Assembly (NCBI GenBank): GCA_022376925.1
Contig: JAIOJX010000001.1
Span: 37,790,170-37,854,169 of the forward strand
DNA: 64,000 bases
Reading direction: 5' to 3'
DNA from: Tragulus kanchil
Lineage: Eukaryota > Chordata > Mammalia > Artiodactyla > Tragulidae
Program-made: the position numbers and the translations under genes
In this document: in pieces, positions 49,001-57,659 of the stretch
How positions within the stretch are numbered: position 1 is the first letter of the stretch
Layout: each line of letters opens with the position of its first letter
The notes under the pieces: model-generated
Told to the model about the DNA's origin: nothing
Seen by the model: only the letters and a program-made list of their open reading frames with translations
Databases searched by the model: none

Positions 49001-52000
49001 CAGTTCAAGCTGCCCCTTTCAAGGTTTTCAGTCATGTTTTCATTGCTAAATGTACTCACTGCTTTTCCTTCTTATTCTTCTGTGACTTCTTTAGAGTATT
49101 TCATACTTTGGATCGCTCACTTTTGAAACTCTTCTCCTCGAGTTCTCTTAAATTATTAGGACCATTTTTTCTCTTTAGCTCTCCACCATTTCATTACGTT
49201 TTCTTTCTTCAGCTCTTGCCTCTTTACATTTCTTGTCTGGGTACCTTAGCCCCTCTCAGAGATTTATCTTTTCCCTTTTGCCTGTCAGTCCTCCACTTCC
49301 AGTGCTGAGTTTTCCTAAGATCATCTCTTCATCCCCAACTATTTGATAGATATTTTCACCTTTAACTCACTGGCATTATACAGGACACAAATAAGTCAAA
49401 CAGAAGTTTCTGAAGCCTATGGAGTTCTCTTGATCTATGGAGTTCTCCATCATTCCTCATGGCTTCCTGAACATCCACCTTTATGCAGTTTACCATGCTG
49501 CCTCACAACAGCTGCAGTGGTTCTGTACCCATACCTCAGTTGTTCCGAATCAGACTCCAGCCAGCCTTTCTCAGTATACTGCTGGGGAGAATGCTGGTGT
49601 CGTATTCTGTGCCAAACACGTGCCTGCTCCAACAGGCTTTAATTCTGCCCCGAATTTCTAGGAGATTAAATTGGAACTTCTCTCTGGTGTCTCTTAAGTT
49701 CACGGATCATTCTGTCTTCTCTCATTTTCCATAGGCTCCTCAACTGCCCGGTGGGACCTCTAGCCCCATTCTAGCCCAAAGTATCCCCAGTTGGCCCCTG
49801 GCTTCCTTAATAAGCTTTTTCTAATTTTCAGCGAGCCCCAACCCTGCACTGCATCATCATCATCATCATCATCATCATGCACACGGATTGCTTACTCATC
49901 GTTGGGCTCGCATGGGACTGAAATCTTCCACTTCTACGCTTCTGAGTGCTTGTAGGTCTCTTTGTGTTTCCCCTACGTCATTCATGCCTTGCTTCCTTGC
50001 CTCAAGTGCCTGCCCCCAATTGAATACCCTCACTTTGACTCAGAGTGGACTTTCGTCATAGGATTGAGCTCTGTACATACAGTTGCTTCATTTTCTCAGA
50101 GGTCGAGGCCCTTTATTTTCAGTCCATATGGTTACAAATCTGTAACCATGCTGGAAGTCAAGCCCTTCAAATTAACTCATCTTCCCCAGTGTATAGTATG
50201 TCCCGCATTCGATATCAAAAGTGTCGTTTCCTTATTCCTTGTTGTTCTTTGGAATGCCCTTCTGCTTCCTTCTCATTTTACCTTCTGTGAAATATCTCAT
50301 CACTGCGCCACTTGTAGTAGGAATCCGTTGGTTTCTTTGAGTTCTGTACTATTCAGCTATTCTGCCTCGTATTAAGTATGTGTCTCTTACCTACGTGAGA
50401 GAGCAATTCTTTGTACTCACTGCAGCACCTATTCTGAGGAGTTTCCTCGGTATTAATCGTGGGTAGCTGTTCTTTTCCCAGGTATACTCGGCATGCTGGT
50501 GATAGTTAGCATATGTCTAAGGCTATCCATTGAATTGATGCGTTGCCTGGGTCTGTCAGTGTAAGCTAGGGCGAGTACTTCTCAAACTTTAGCTTGCATC
50601 GGAATCATCTGGAAAGCTTGTGGAAACTGGTTTCTGGGCGCTACACCAGAGATTAATTCAGTAGGTCTGGAGTGGGAGCTGAGACTTTGTATTCAGTATT
50701 TCTAAGAAACTCCCAGGTGATACACGTGCTACTGGTCCTGTGGACCCCACTTTGAGTACTACTGTGCTGTGCTGAAAGAAAGTGAAGGTGTTAGTCACTT
50801 AGTCACGTCTGACCCTTTGCAACCCCATAGAGTGTAGCCCGCCGGGCTCCTCTGTCCGTGGACTTCTCCAGGCAAGAATGCTGGAGTGGGTAGCCATTCC
50901 CTTCTCCAGGGAATCTTCCTGACCCAGGAATCGAACCCGGGTCTTTCACATTGCAGGCAGAGTCTTTACCTTTTGAACCACCAGGGATCCTGGCTAATTC
51001 TGCCTGACTTCTGAGCACAGGAGAGCTTTCCTTATCGATGGAAAAGGTGGTATGCATGCTATTAGCATTGGCTGGAAATTTGGCTTAGTGGTTTTCTGTT
51101 CTGTGCATAGAGGAAGTATTCTTTCAACTCGAGCTCTGCTTCCTTTAATTCACATTCTTGAGAAGCTTTCCTAGGGGCTTCCCTGGCGGTCCAGTGGGTA
51201 AAGAGTCCGCCTTGCAGTGCAAGGGGCACCAGTTTGATCGCTGGCCTGGGAAGATCCCACAGGCCGTGCAACAGCTAGAACAGTATGTCCAGTTGTGAGC
51301 CAGCATTCTGGAGTGCATATGCCCAGAGCCAGTGCCCACACAGCCGAAACTTTTAATTTTTCCACAAGTCTTAATTTGATGCTCTTTGCATGTTTCATTG
51401 TAAGGTTTTTTTTATAATGGCACGGTATGATCATTCAAGATTATTCTCAGGCAAATATGTTCTTAAAAAATACAATAGCATCATGAAACGTACGATAAGA
51501 GTATTGAGTTAAAAAGACATGCAAATAGAATTTTATAATGTAAATCATTGTCTTTTATTCAAAGCTAGGAAACTAAGGATAGACTTGAAATATGGTCATA
51601 AACCTAATTAATGCCTTACTGTATAATAAAATCTCATTGTCTTTTGTCTCTCCAGTTTTCACAGCAACTACCCAATTAAAAAGTTTTATATTTTCACGGA
51701 TACTCCTGCAAATCTCAGGTAACTAAAATCTTTTTTGATTCTTTCTATAGTAGCTTCTTAACCTGATGCTGCAGTGCCTAGTTTGGAAATCAAAATAGTT
51801 GCCGCCGGATATCTTAGAGTCCTGTTCATTATCTCCTTAGGTCAAAGAGGGGACACTGTTTTCTAAGGCTCAGTGATGTCAGGCACTAAGATGAAACTTT
51901 CATGAAATTTGCATTGTAAAATTTAAAAATAAGGCTCTCCAGCAGAACTGAATGTTTAAAAGACTTTTAAAATGCCTAGTTAAGCCACTGGCACACTTTC

Positions 52001-54250
52001 ATTTTTGAAAAATATATAACTTGTTTACTCTTCAGAGGAACTGTGAACATTTCTAAAAGCATTGATAATTAATTTTGGTTATACCACATACACCTAGCTC
52101 AGAATTCACTAAGCACCGTATTTTTTTTTCAGATTCTTCTAATTCCTTTTCATTCCATTTTCCCTTGCTTAATTATTTTGTTCATGTTGTCATTGCTATT
52201 TGAAATACCAATGTCAAGATCTTTGTATTAATAGCATCATGCTAAGACATAGACTTAAGCCAGTGCTTCTTTTGTTGCTTTGAGTTACTAGAGAAAGTAC
52301 AGGAGGGGATGCTGTCTCAGGATCTTTTTATTTATTATTTCTTCTGCCTCATTTGCTCGTCCTCAGATACCTGCATGGGTAGCTAGCTCTATCCCCTCCT
52401 TTTGGTCTCTGCTCCAATGAGTGAGACTTTCCTTGACCACCCCACTTAAAATAGCATCCTTGCCCCAGCCCCACCCCTGGCACTCCCTATCTCCCTTTCG
52501 TGCTTTATTTTTACTTCGTGACAGCTTTTTACTGTTCAACATGGTGTATATTTCACGCTCTTGTTTATTGTCTCTGTGTTCTCACTAGAATGTGTGTGGT
52601 AGTTGGACATTTGTCTCTGCCAGACATTGCTGGGCATTGAACAGTGCCTGGCACACATAGGAATTCTGTAAATACTTACTGAGTAAATTAGTGTTGAAAG
52701 TGACAGATGTAGAGTTTGTGGATGATGGACCAATAGCTCATAGGCAGAGGAAAGTTTGATTCCATTTCAAAATATATCGGTACTATTTTTAAAATATTAC
52801 TGAATTCAAGGAATTAGAAAATTCAGTTGGTAAAGAATCTGCATGCAACGCAGGAGTCCCCAGTTCAATTCCTGGGTCAGGAAAATTCCCTGGAGAAGGG
52901 AATGGCAGCCCACTCCAGTGTTCTCTGGCTTCCCTGGTAAAGAATCCACCTGCAATGGGGGAACCTTGGGTTCGATCCGTGGGTGTGGAAGATCCTCTGA
53001 GGAAGGGAATGGCAACCCACTCCAGTATTCTTGCCTGGAGAACTCCATGGACAGAGGAGCCTGTGGGGCTGCAGTCCATAGGGTCTGAGAGTTGGACACA
53101 ACTGAGCAACTAAACAACAACAATGGTGAGAGGGATGAACTTACAGAGCACTTCATGTTCCATAATTTAGACATGGCTCTATACATTCCATAACTTAGCC
53201 ATTTTATAGAGGCATACCATTGCATATATTTTGGACTTACATAAACATTATTTAGATATGGTGTTCATGATACAAGAAACTAATCAAGTTATCACATGGA
53301 AAAATAATGATAGAACTTGTATATGTATTTTCATAAAAGACAAAAACCATTTCTTTCTGTCTTTATTTTTCATAGGAGCATGACTCTAATGTGCCTTAAA
53401 TGTGATTACATGACTGATTATTCTGGTGCAGACCTAATGGCTAAACACCTCAGTCAACATAAAACTCACACTTGCCAAGTTATAATAGAGAGAGGTATGT
53501 ATATATCATTGTGTTACTGTAGATTTCTAATGTTTAGTACAGTATTTTTGATCAACCACTGTGCAGGCTATACATATTAAAATAATAGTTTCATTCCTCA
53601 TACATTCTTTAAAAACATTTTATTTTATATTGAAGTATAGTTGATTTTCGCTGGGAAAGATTGAGGGCAGAAGGAGAAGAAGGCATCACAGGATGTGATG
53701 GCTGGATGGCATCACCAGTGCATGAACTTGGGAAAACTCTGGGAGCTGGTGAGGAGCAGGGAAGGATAGTGTGCTGCAGGCCACGGGGTCGCGAAGAGTG
53801 GCACACGACTGGGCAACAGAAGAACAAATAGTTGATTTACAATCTTCTGTTAGTCTCTGGTGTACAAAACAGTGATAGAAGGATAGATAGATTCTTTACC
53901 ATTATAGTTTATTTCAAGGTATGAAAAATAGTTTCCAGTTCTATACCCTTGGGATCTTAGTCTTTATCTATTTTAGATGTAGGAGTTTCTATTTGCTAAT
54001 CCCAAACTCCTAATTTATCCCTTCCCTCCCTTTCCCCTTTTCATTCCTCATAGATTCTATTTTAACTGTAAAACTTTTCTGATTTCATTTCCTGCAGGTA
54101 CCTCAGCAGGAACCACTTCTGCGTAAGTTTATACAGTGCATATTGCTTTGACAGCTTTCAGCACTGTTGCATTCACTGAATGAAACTACAGATATTAAAA
54201 TTGTTTAGTTTTGGTTTTGCTTTTGTTGTTTAAGCAGCTCGTTCAAATAG
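30886..54250 (+). CDS. ZNF280C-like: ZNF280-family C2H2 zinc-finger gene, C-terminal 11 exons
   Basis: The ZNF280 (suppressor-of-Hairy-wing-like) proteins are nuclear C2H2 zinc-finger DNA-binding proteins. Exons are 30886-31094, 32758-32915, 33594-33694, 34469-34615, 39504-39635, 45941-46242, 47000-47140, 51656-51718, 53376-53494, 54098-54122 and 54238-54250. All have AG/GT borders, phases join and no stop interrupts, giving about 469 residues. Successive fingers are visible as [50 protein letters not shown] and [11 protein letters not shown] Ser/Thr/Lys-rich linker and two further Cys-rich units ([20 protein letters not shown]) follow. The short end, TTSASFK, resembles ZNF280C rather than the longer ZNF280D. 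Several finger residues differ from the orthologue as I remember it, suggesting a paralogue. The N-terminal exons are missing here but lie on contig 2 on the opposite strand. It could instead be a Y-linked ZNF280 copy. Confidence 0.85.
31408..31612 (+). mobile_element. Bov-tA SINE
   Basis: Intronic. Signatures are GGTGGCACAGTGGTAAAGAA, GGAATGGCAACCCACTCC and GACACGACTGAGGCAACTTA. Confidence 0.9.
32758..32915 (+). CDS. ZNF280C-like: ZNF280-like exon 'b'
   Basis: It joins the previous exon in phase ([12 protein letters not shown]). It encodes the finger [10 protein letters not shown] with its LQCHIETTH histidines. The donor is weak (TCTA|GTAACT) but required to keep the conserved S-T/V-CKICEL junction; reading on gives a stop within seven codons. 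Confidence 0.8.
33228..33420. repeat. MIR SINE fragment
   Basis: MIR-like order: GTCTGGAGTTAGGACACC, GGATTCAAATCTCAGCTCTG, then CAAGTTACATAATCTTCC and CTGTGCCTCAGG. Intronic. Confidence 0.75.
33594..33694 (+). CDS. ZNF280C-like: ZNF280-like exon 'c'
   Basis: The acceptor is TTTCAG and the donor CAG|GTACAC. It encodes [18 protein letters not shown] and [15 protein letters not shown], one finger plus the first cysteine of the next. Confidence 0.88.
33840..33930. repeat. Possible DNA-transposon fossil
   Basis: GATCTGTGGGCTACAGTTTT and flanks resemble a hAT-Charlie fragment. This is weak, and no family is assigned. Confidence 0.25.
34469..34615 (+). CDS. ZNF280C-like: ZNF280-like exon 'd'
   Basis: Phase 0 on both sides, 49 codons. 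It completes one finger ([20 protein letters not shown]) and adds LLCPFCLKV with SHFMKH. The donor is CTG|GTGAGC. Confidence 0.88.
34616..36430. other. Intron, nothing recognised
   Basis: Unique AT-rich intron sequence with short poly(T)/poly(A) runs (35657-35671, 36010-36032). I see no exon or identifiable repeat. Confidence 0.5.
36430..36660. repeat. MIR SINE fragment
   Basis: The pattern GATCCTCACAACCACTCCAT, GAAGCAGGTATGTGATCATT, then ACATAAGGCAACAAAACTTC and TTGCCCAGCGGCACAC is typical of MIR. Confidence 0.75.
37055..37960 (+). repeat. LINE L2 fragment
   Basis: L2-like landmarks occur in order: AGCACCTAATTTATGCCAGG, GTGATAAGTACCATAGGAAG, GAACAGGAAGTAGGCAGTG, GCAAGGAGGCCAGTGTGTCT, CATTCTGACAGCCG, and ATGCTGAGTAGGCGGTTGGA. 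Confidence 0.7.
38240..38353 (+). mobile_element. Partial Bov-tA SINE with CA repeat
   Basis: AAATGGCAACCCACTCTGG and CAGTCCATGGGATCACGAAG belong to Bov-tA. The element ends in a CA microsatellite (38334-38353). Confidence 0.75.
38770..38990. repeat. hAT-type DNA-transposon fossil
   Basis: CCATCCAATATCATAGTCAC, TAGCCACAGGTGTCTATTTA and a near-complementary GTGCCCAGTAAGCACACGTG segment match a non-autonomous Charlie-family element. The subfamily is uncertain. Confidence 0.5.
39504..39635 (+). CDS. ZNF280C-like: ZNF280-like exon 'e'
   Basis: The acceptor is AAACAG and the donor ATA|GTGAGT; phase 0, 44 codons. It encodes the finger [19 protein letters not shown] and then [18 protein letters not shown], a conserved ZNF280 segment. 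Confidence 0.88.
39683..39840 (-). repeat. L1-derived fragment
   Basis: TTTTTAATTGAAGGATAGTT, TTTACAATATTGTGTTGGTT and a CCCTCCCTCTTGACCTTCCC stretch match ruminant L1 3'-end sequence read in antisense. Confidence 0.55.
39847..42084. repeat. Tandem duplication, unit 1129 bp
   Basis: 39847-40951 is repeated at 40976-42084 at an offset of 1129. The unit combines intron sequence (39847-40390) with the 3' end of the ERV retrocopy. So it arose after that insertion, or the two copies are an assembly overlap. The copies differ at only a handful of positions. Confidence 0.88.
40391..44429 (-). mobile_element. ERV copy retrotransposed by L1 (poly-A tailed, TSD)
   Basis: Read on the minus strand, it begins in late gag (44429) with a [14 protein letters not shown] zinc knuckle (~44215). 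Protease follows (VDTSATFSV at ~42930 and ~44024, active-site DTGA changed to DTSA), with LLTKLGA at its end. Then come non-pol sequence, a polypurine tract (40752-40763), and U3-R of an LTR (40751 down to ~40410). Instead of U5 the LTR ends ~20 bases after AATAAA in a long A-run (40391-40411). AGAAGCAAGTTTTCTCT (40374-40390) and AGAAGCAAGTTCTCT (44430-44444) flank it as a probable target-site duplication. 5' truncation, poly(A) and TSD are L1 hallmarks. Most pol and env are missing, and it is internally duplicated. Confidence 0.7.
42019..44205. repeat. Tandem duplication, unit 1094 bp
   Basis: 42019-43111 is repeated at 43113-44205 at an offset of 1094, all within the ERV retrocopy. As a result its protease region occurs twice (42832-43020 and 43926-44114). 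The copies are almost identical. Confidence 0.88.
44445..44889. other. Intron, nothing recognised
   Basis: Unique AT-rich intron between the ERV retrocopy and a MIR fragment. No exon is seen. Confidence 0.4.
44890..45090. repeat. MIR SINE fragment
   Basis: CCAACGAGGTAGAAAAGGCG, CATATTGCAGATGAGGAGAC and TTTACTCAGGGTCACATGCT follow the MIR pattern. Confidence 0.75.
45395..45860 (-). repeat. Old L1 (L1M) fragment
   Basis: On the plus strand it reads as antisense L1 ORF2 end/3' region: ATTTGCAAATATTTTCTCTC, GTGTCATATTTAAGAAATTA, CATTCTTTTGCATGTAGGTA. It is clearly decayed. Confidence 0.75.
45941..46242 (+). CDS. ZNF280C-like: ZNF280-like exon 'f' (linker)
   Basis: This is the largest exon, 302 nt. 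The acceptor is TTATAG and the donor AAG|GTAATG. It encodes a Ser/Thr/Pro-rich, then Lys-rich linker without fingers: [17 protein letters not shown], later [17 protein letters not shown] and KKLR. The TSTASK.NTSK motif is shared with ZNF280C/D. Confidence 0.82.
46652..46915 (+). mobile_element. CHR-type SINE
   Basis: GGGGCTTCTCTAGTGGCCCA at the start, GCCGGTTCGATCCCTGGCC inside, and poly(A) at the end. It lies in the intron about 85 bases before exon 'g'. Confidence 0.88.
47000..47140 (+). CDS. ZNF280C-like: ZNF280-like exon 'g'
   Basis: The acceptor is CATAAG and the donor GAG|GTGAGT. It encodes [19 protein letters not shown] and [19 protein letters not shown], two Cys/His-rich units typical of the ZNF280C/D C-terminal part. 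Confidence 0.87.
47141..48810. other. Intron, CT-rich stretch, nothing else recognised
   Basis: Contains a CTCTCT-rich low-complexity stretch (about 47505-47575). Open frames here are pyrimidine-driven, and I see no exon. Confidence 0.45.
48815..48917 (-). mobile_element. Partial Bov-tA SINE
   Basis: Antisense Bov-tA 5' part: GGGATCTTCCTGTCCCAGGG, then AAGCAGATTCTTTACCACTG and GAGCCAC. Confidence 0.75.
48918..50570. other. Intron, mostly unassigned
   Basis: Pyrimidine-rich unique sequence. A (CAT)n microsatellite occurs at 49851-49878. About 50200-50400 may be a decayed L2 fragment. No exon is seen. Confidence 0.4.
49851..49878. repeat. (CAT)n microsatellite
   Basis: Nine consecutive CAT triplets in intron sequence. 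Confidence 0.9.
50572..50768. repeat. MER5-type DNA transposon
   Basis: TACTTCTCAAACTTTAGCTT, CGGAATCATCTGGAAAGCTT, ATTCAGTAGGTCTGGAGTGG and terminal CCACTTTGAGTACTACTGTG match MER5A/B, a hAT-Charlie element. Confidence 0.8.
50776..50992 (-). mobile_element. Bov-tA SINE
   Basis: Antisense Bov-tA: TCTCCAGGCAAGAATGCTGG, CCATTCCCTTCTCCAGGGA, CCAGGAATCGAACCCGGGT, AACCACCAGGGA. Confidence 0.92.
51175..51348 (+). mobile_element. CHR-type SINE
   Basis: GGGCTTCCCTGGCGGTCCAG, then CAGTTTGATCGCTGGCCTGG and AAGATCCCACAGGCCGTGC. The 3' part is truncated. Confidence 0.88.
51656..51718 (+). CDS. ZNF280C-like: ZNF280-like exon 'h'
   Basis: A 63-nt exon with acceptor CTCCAG and donor CAG|GTAACT. It encodes [20 protein letters not shown], matching the HSN.PSKRF.IF segment of ZNF280C/D. 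Both flanking phases fit. Confidence 0.85.
51719..52340. other. Intron, nothing recognised
   Basis: Unique AT-rich intron sequence. I see no exon or clear repeat. Confidence 0.4.
52350..52690 (+). repeat. LINE L2 3' end
   Basis: CCTTGACCACCCCACTTAAA, ATAGCATCC, TTTATTGTCTCTGTGTTCTC, ACTAGAATGTG and AACAGTGCCTGGCACACATA follow the L2 3'-end order. Confidence 0.75.
52812..53123 (+). mobile_element. Two Bov-tA SINEs, nested or dimeric
   Basis: Two 5' halves (GTTGGTAAAGAATCTGCATG at 52827 and GGTAAAGAATCCACCTGCAA at 52935) precede one 3' half ending GGACACAACTGAGCAACTAA. A second Bov-tA, complete, has therefore replaced or interrupted the end of the first. Confidence 0.85.
53376..53494 (+). CDS. 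ZNF280C-like: ZNF280-like exon 'i'
   Basis: The acceptor is TCATAG and the donor GAG|GTATGT. It encodes [20 protein letters not shown] and the [17 protein letters not shown] end, a strongly conserved ZNF280C/D segment with C2H2 ligands. Confidence 0.88.
53610..53880. mobile_element. BovA-type SINE inserted in an L1 fragment
   Basis: L1 sequence (TATATTGAAGTATAGTTGATT) is interrupted at about 53647 by a ruminant SINE (about 53647-53826, with GATGGCTGGATGGCATCACC and GGCACACGACTGGGCAACAG). L1 resumes with TAGTTGATTTACAATC. The repeated (A)TAGTTGATTT is the target-site duplication. Confidence 0.75.
54098..54122 (+). CDS. ZNF280C-like: ZNF280-like exon 'j'
   Basis: A 25-nt exon: acceptor CCTGCAG, donor TCTGC|GTAAGT (a consensus donor). 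It encodes GTSAGTTSA across the junction. If unspliced, the next in-frame codon is TAA, giving a slightly shorter protein; the last exon at 54238 gives a better match to the known ending. Confidence 0.78.
54238..54250 (+). CDS. ZNF280C-like: ZNF280-like last coding exon
   Basis: The acceptor TTTAAGCAG is followed by CTCGTTCAAATAG, giving the ending TTSASFK and TAG at 54248-54250. Compare the TTGCSLK ending of ZNF280C. In the inverted copy this acceptor is mutated to AA. Confidence 0.78.
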
Positions 54251-55970
54251 ATGCCTTCTCGATGGAGGTCGGACAACCTGGTGCAAGACAAGTTGGAAAC
54301 TTCCTATGTTCTGAAGTGTTTTCTCATACAAATGCAATTAAGCAGCCAAGTTCATGACACTGCTTCTCATTAATCAGCTGTTTTCAACTTTCAGATGCGA
54401 CTAGAGTCTTATTCCACCTTATCTTTGTGTCAGGTTAACAGATCGTAGCGTATGCTTTTGTCTCCAGTTGACTCTCTTCAAAAATAACTTTTGTTGCCAT
54501 AGCCTTTACTTGCTTTGCTTAAAATAATGTACTTGCTTTACTTAAAATAATTTGCACACTTGCTTTGCATAACATAATCTGTACTTTTCTCTGCCCTACT
54601 TGCTTTTCGAATACTGCATTCCAAATGATGTGACTTTTGATCTTTTCTGTCTGTTTTGTCCAGTCTCTTAATTTCTTATGAGCCTTACATTTTTAGGTCA
54701 GATGGCTATCTTTTTCTTCATTCCCTGTCTGTATTTGTTCTGTTTTTTCATAATTTTTAGATGCAGAAGCAACACAGAAATTTTAAATGAAGTCCAGGGT
54801 ATTCCTGGTCAGTGTCCCCCTTTGATGGGACACATCTGGTGCCTAGCCTCTCGTTCCAAGGAATGTGAATTATTTGACTGTGAGACCTCCTCTAGATTTT
54901 GGCCTTAAGAAATCAGATCTTAGGGAGAGTCCCTTCATGACTGGCCTCCCATAAGACTGAGGCTAATTTGGCCAGAGATGACCTCATGACCCACCAAATT
55001 GAGCACAGCGTCCCCTGAGGGCTTTGGTTCTTGATCTTTAGCTGTGGGTCGATTTTAACCAAGAAAAGCCCATCAGATCGGTGCTCCAACATCCAAGGTG
55101 AAGTTAATCATTTTGGCTGCTGCCCTTTAATCTTCCTCTACCATGCATGCAGTCCACGGAAGAGGAAAACTGGTTATGTAGGGAACCAGGGTGACTTTTA
55201 CTTCCGTGTTCTTGGAAAACAAGTTTTGAAAAGTACAGTTCCAAGATTAGCTGTTTGTACTGCCATTTAATGTTTTAGCCAGCATTAAAGAGTAGGAGTT
55301 ATCAGCACTACTAATATTCAGTGTTTTGAGTCTACTTTAATCTTGTTTTCTTGATTTTTATGCTGTCTTTCCCAAAACTATCAATGGCCACTCTGTTATT
55401 TCCTCGTTTTCTTTCTTTTTTATGTTTATTTTTTTCACTCTGTGAAGCCTTTTGAAACTTGGTTTCTCTTTGGTTTCTTTTGTTAGTAACTCCAAGAAAT
55501 CCTTTGAATTCTCTACAAATTTGATACAACTACCTATTGGTCGCTTCTAAATTTGGTAATTATTCAGACCACTAGACATTAGTACATCCCCTGTCTTGGG
55601 ACTATCATTACCATTATCTTAGTGCTTGTGAGTTCAAAGACAGACAGAATTGGCAAAGAACACTTCCTACAGATCTGAAAACAAGTTTTAACGTTACATT
55701 TATGTACATCTCATGCGTAATATCTTCTTAGACATTCATGTAATTCTTCTGGATAAAGATAATATATTCAAAAACTGTTGGAACCAAAAATGTACTTGTT
55801 TCTTGCCCATATATGGGACCAAAAATGTACTTGTTTCTTGCCCATATATAGAGAGAGATGTGTATATTTTCTAATTTGGTATTTATTTTGTTTACATTGA
55901 CTATAGTTTTGCTGAACAATTTTGATGTTATTACTTATTTTTTTAATAAAGTTTGTATTGTTAAAGTGCC
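54251..55970 (+). other. 3' UTR of ZNF280-like gene
   Basis: AT-rich, no coding potential. AATAAA at 55945-55950 is the likely polyadenylation signal. A ~36-base direct repeat (ATGGG.CCAAAAATGTACTTG type, 55785-55851) is present in both inverted copies. Confidence 0.55.
55945..55950 (+). terminator. Polyadenylation signal AATAAA
   Basis: The first good AATAAA in the expected range after the stop codon, followed by a GT-rich stretch (GTTTGTATTGTT). It is conserved at 27935-27940 on the minus strand of the other arm. Confidence 0.55.
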
Positions 55971-56114
55971 TGTGGAGTTATTTCCTAATAAATAACTTTG
56001 GACGAATGCTGTAGATCTTGTGACACAGCTAGGAGCACGGCTGTGCTTCTTACATGGAAGCCTGATTACTTGGCCTACAGACTGAGAGCTTTATTGACTC
56101 CATCTTGTAGTTTT

Positions 56115-56367
56115 GCCTTCAGTTTGGTTCAGTTCTGTCACTCAGTCGTGTCGGACCCTTTGTGACCCCATGCACTGCAGGACTCCAGGCCTCTCTGTCC
56201 ATCGCCATCTCCCAGAGCTTGCTCAATCTCGGGTCCATTGACTCAGTGATGCCATCCAACCATCTCGTCCTCTGTCGTCCCCTTCTCCTTCTGCCTTCCA
56301 TTTTTCCCAACATCGGGGTCTGTTGGCTCCTTTTTATCTCCTCTTTCCTGCCCTCCATTTCCTCCAT
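56115..56367 (-). mobile_element. BovA-type SINE
   Basis: The inverted counterpart of 27518-27770, with the same signatures in antisense. It lies just before the provirus. Confidence 0.85.
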
Positions 56368-56410
56368 CTACCTGAGTAGGTTAATTATAACTAGAACAGA
56401 AGGAACACTT

Positions 56411-56713
56411 TGAAGAGGAGAATTAAAACTTACACTTAGTTAGAAATAACTTCATGCTTGTTCTGCTCCTGTAAGATATGCCTGCTCTGCTCTGTGACGG
56501 CCCGCACTTGTAACCCATAGCTCTGTAATTGCCCGGGCCCATAACTCATAGCAACTCCCGTGCTTTATAACCCTATAAAAGAAAAGCGCGCTTTGCGCAT
56601 GCGGCCAGAACCCTAGAGCGCTAGCTCGTCTGGGACTGCCGGCATAATGAACCTGAGTTCTGCAACCCTCCGAGTGTGTTGCTTGGTTTCTCAACGGTTT
56701 GATTTCTGGAACA
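56411..56713 (+). repeat. 5' LTR
   Basis: Begins TGAAGAGGAG and ends AACA just before the primer site. A TATA-like CTATAAAAG lies near 56573 and an AATGAA/GCATAATGAA polyadenylation-type region near 56643. The U3 is short, giving an LTR of about 300 bases. Confidence 0.8.
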
Positions 56714-56717
56714 CTGC

Positions 56718-56735
56718 TGGAGGCCCCAGCGAGAT
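56718..56735 (+). other. Primer-binding site, tRNA-Gln type
   Basis: TGGAGGCCCCAGCGAGAT matches the tRNA-Gln 3'-end complement TGGAGGTCCCACCGAGAT at 16 of 18 positions and sits four bases after the LTR. Confidence 0.75.
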
Positions 56736-57659
56736 TCCAGCTACGTTGGCCCCTTGAGCCGCCCAGACTAGTTGCTCTGCCAGGTCCCGGCAGGGGAGCA
56801 CCGGGCAAACGGGGAGGCACGCCACCTGACAGTTTTCCAGGTTCTCCTCTGAACCAGTGCTCCAACACTCCAGACCGCAGAGCCCAAGCCAGACTCATTG
56901 GAGGGATGGACCAGCTCATCAGCAACGGCCACAGAATAAGGTAAGGCCCCGGGGCACAGCACCGAAGCCAGGCAGGTCCTGTCTCCGGATGGAAGAGGAG
57001 CCTCATCACTTCCTACGGTCTTCAGTAAGAAGGCCACCAGTTCGGGACGTTCCCAGCGGAGGAAGGCACGTGGTAAACCCTGTTCTGAGTGTGTGTGTGT
57101 GTGTCCACGCACCCTGACTCCTCTCCGTTCCAGGACAATTGTGTGATTGCACGGCCTTGGAGGTACCGAGTCTGAGTGGGCCCTAACCTGGGGTTCCGTG
57201 GTGACCCTCACACGGTTTACGGTGGCTCTGGACTCTGTCTGATCCACTCCGGCTGAGAGGCACCTAAGCTCCCCACGGGGACATGGCCAGGCAAGTACCT
57301 GAATGGTCTCCTCTCCTGAGGGGGCACCCACCCTTGTTTGTGTTTACGCCACTGACACAGAGTGGGAAACACAAGTTGAGGGGAAACAGTTTGTTACTGA
57401 TTTGAATTAGACATTGTGTATGTCCAAACGGCCCTTTTGCCCTAGGGCCTGCTCCCGGAATTACTGTCTTGCAGTCTTTAAGGCTGTCTCTCCCCTTGCA
57501 CCAGCTGACTCTCTTGAGTCGACTTCCTGGGAGAATCAAAGTGTGCTGTCCTCCAGGAACACTGGGCCTTCCATAAGTGGCGTCATCAATGCTATCTGGG
57601 CTATAAGGCAAAGAAAGGAGTCGACTACCTCTGCCAGCATGGGGGGAGGCTCCTCTTAG

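Larger units (their letters stand above)
54103..57498. repeat. Inverted repeat 2, right arm
   Basis: The reverse complement of 26387-29779. It includes exon 'j', the last exon, the 3' UTR, a BovA SINE and the LTR-leader of the provirus. Homology ends at about 57498, inside the retroviral leader. Confidence 0.92.

Noticed and set aside
48563..50375. Long pyrimidine-rich plus-strand frames in an intron
   Set aside because: Low-complexity Ser/Leu/Phe-rich translations in several overlapping frames come from CT-rich sequence; no exon signals.
57264..57611. Possible intact ERV accessory frame on the minus strand
   Set aside because: It is antisense to gag, overlaps the leader and shows no recognised motif.
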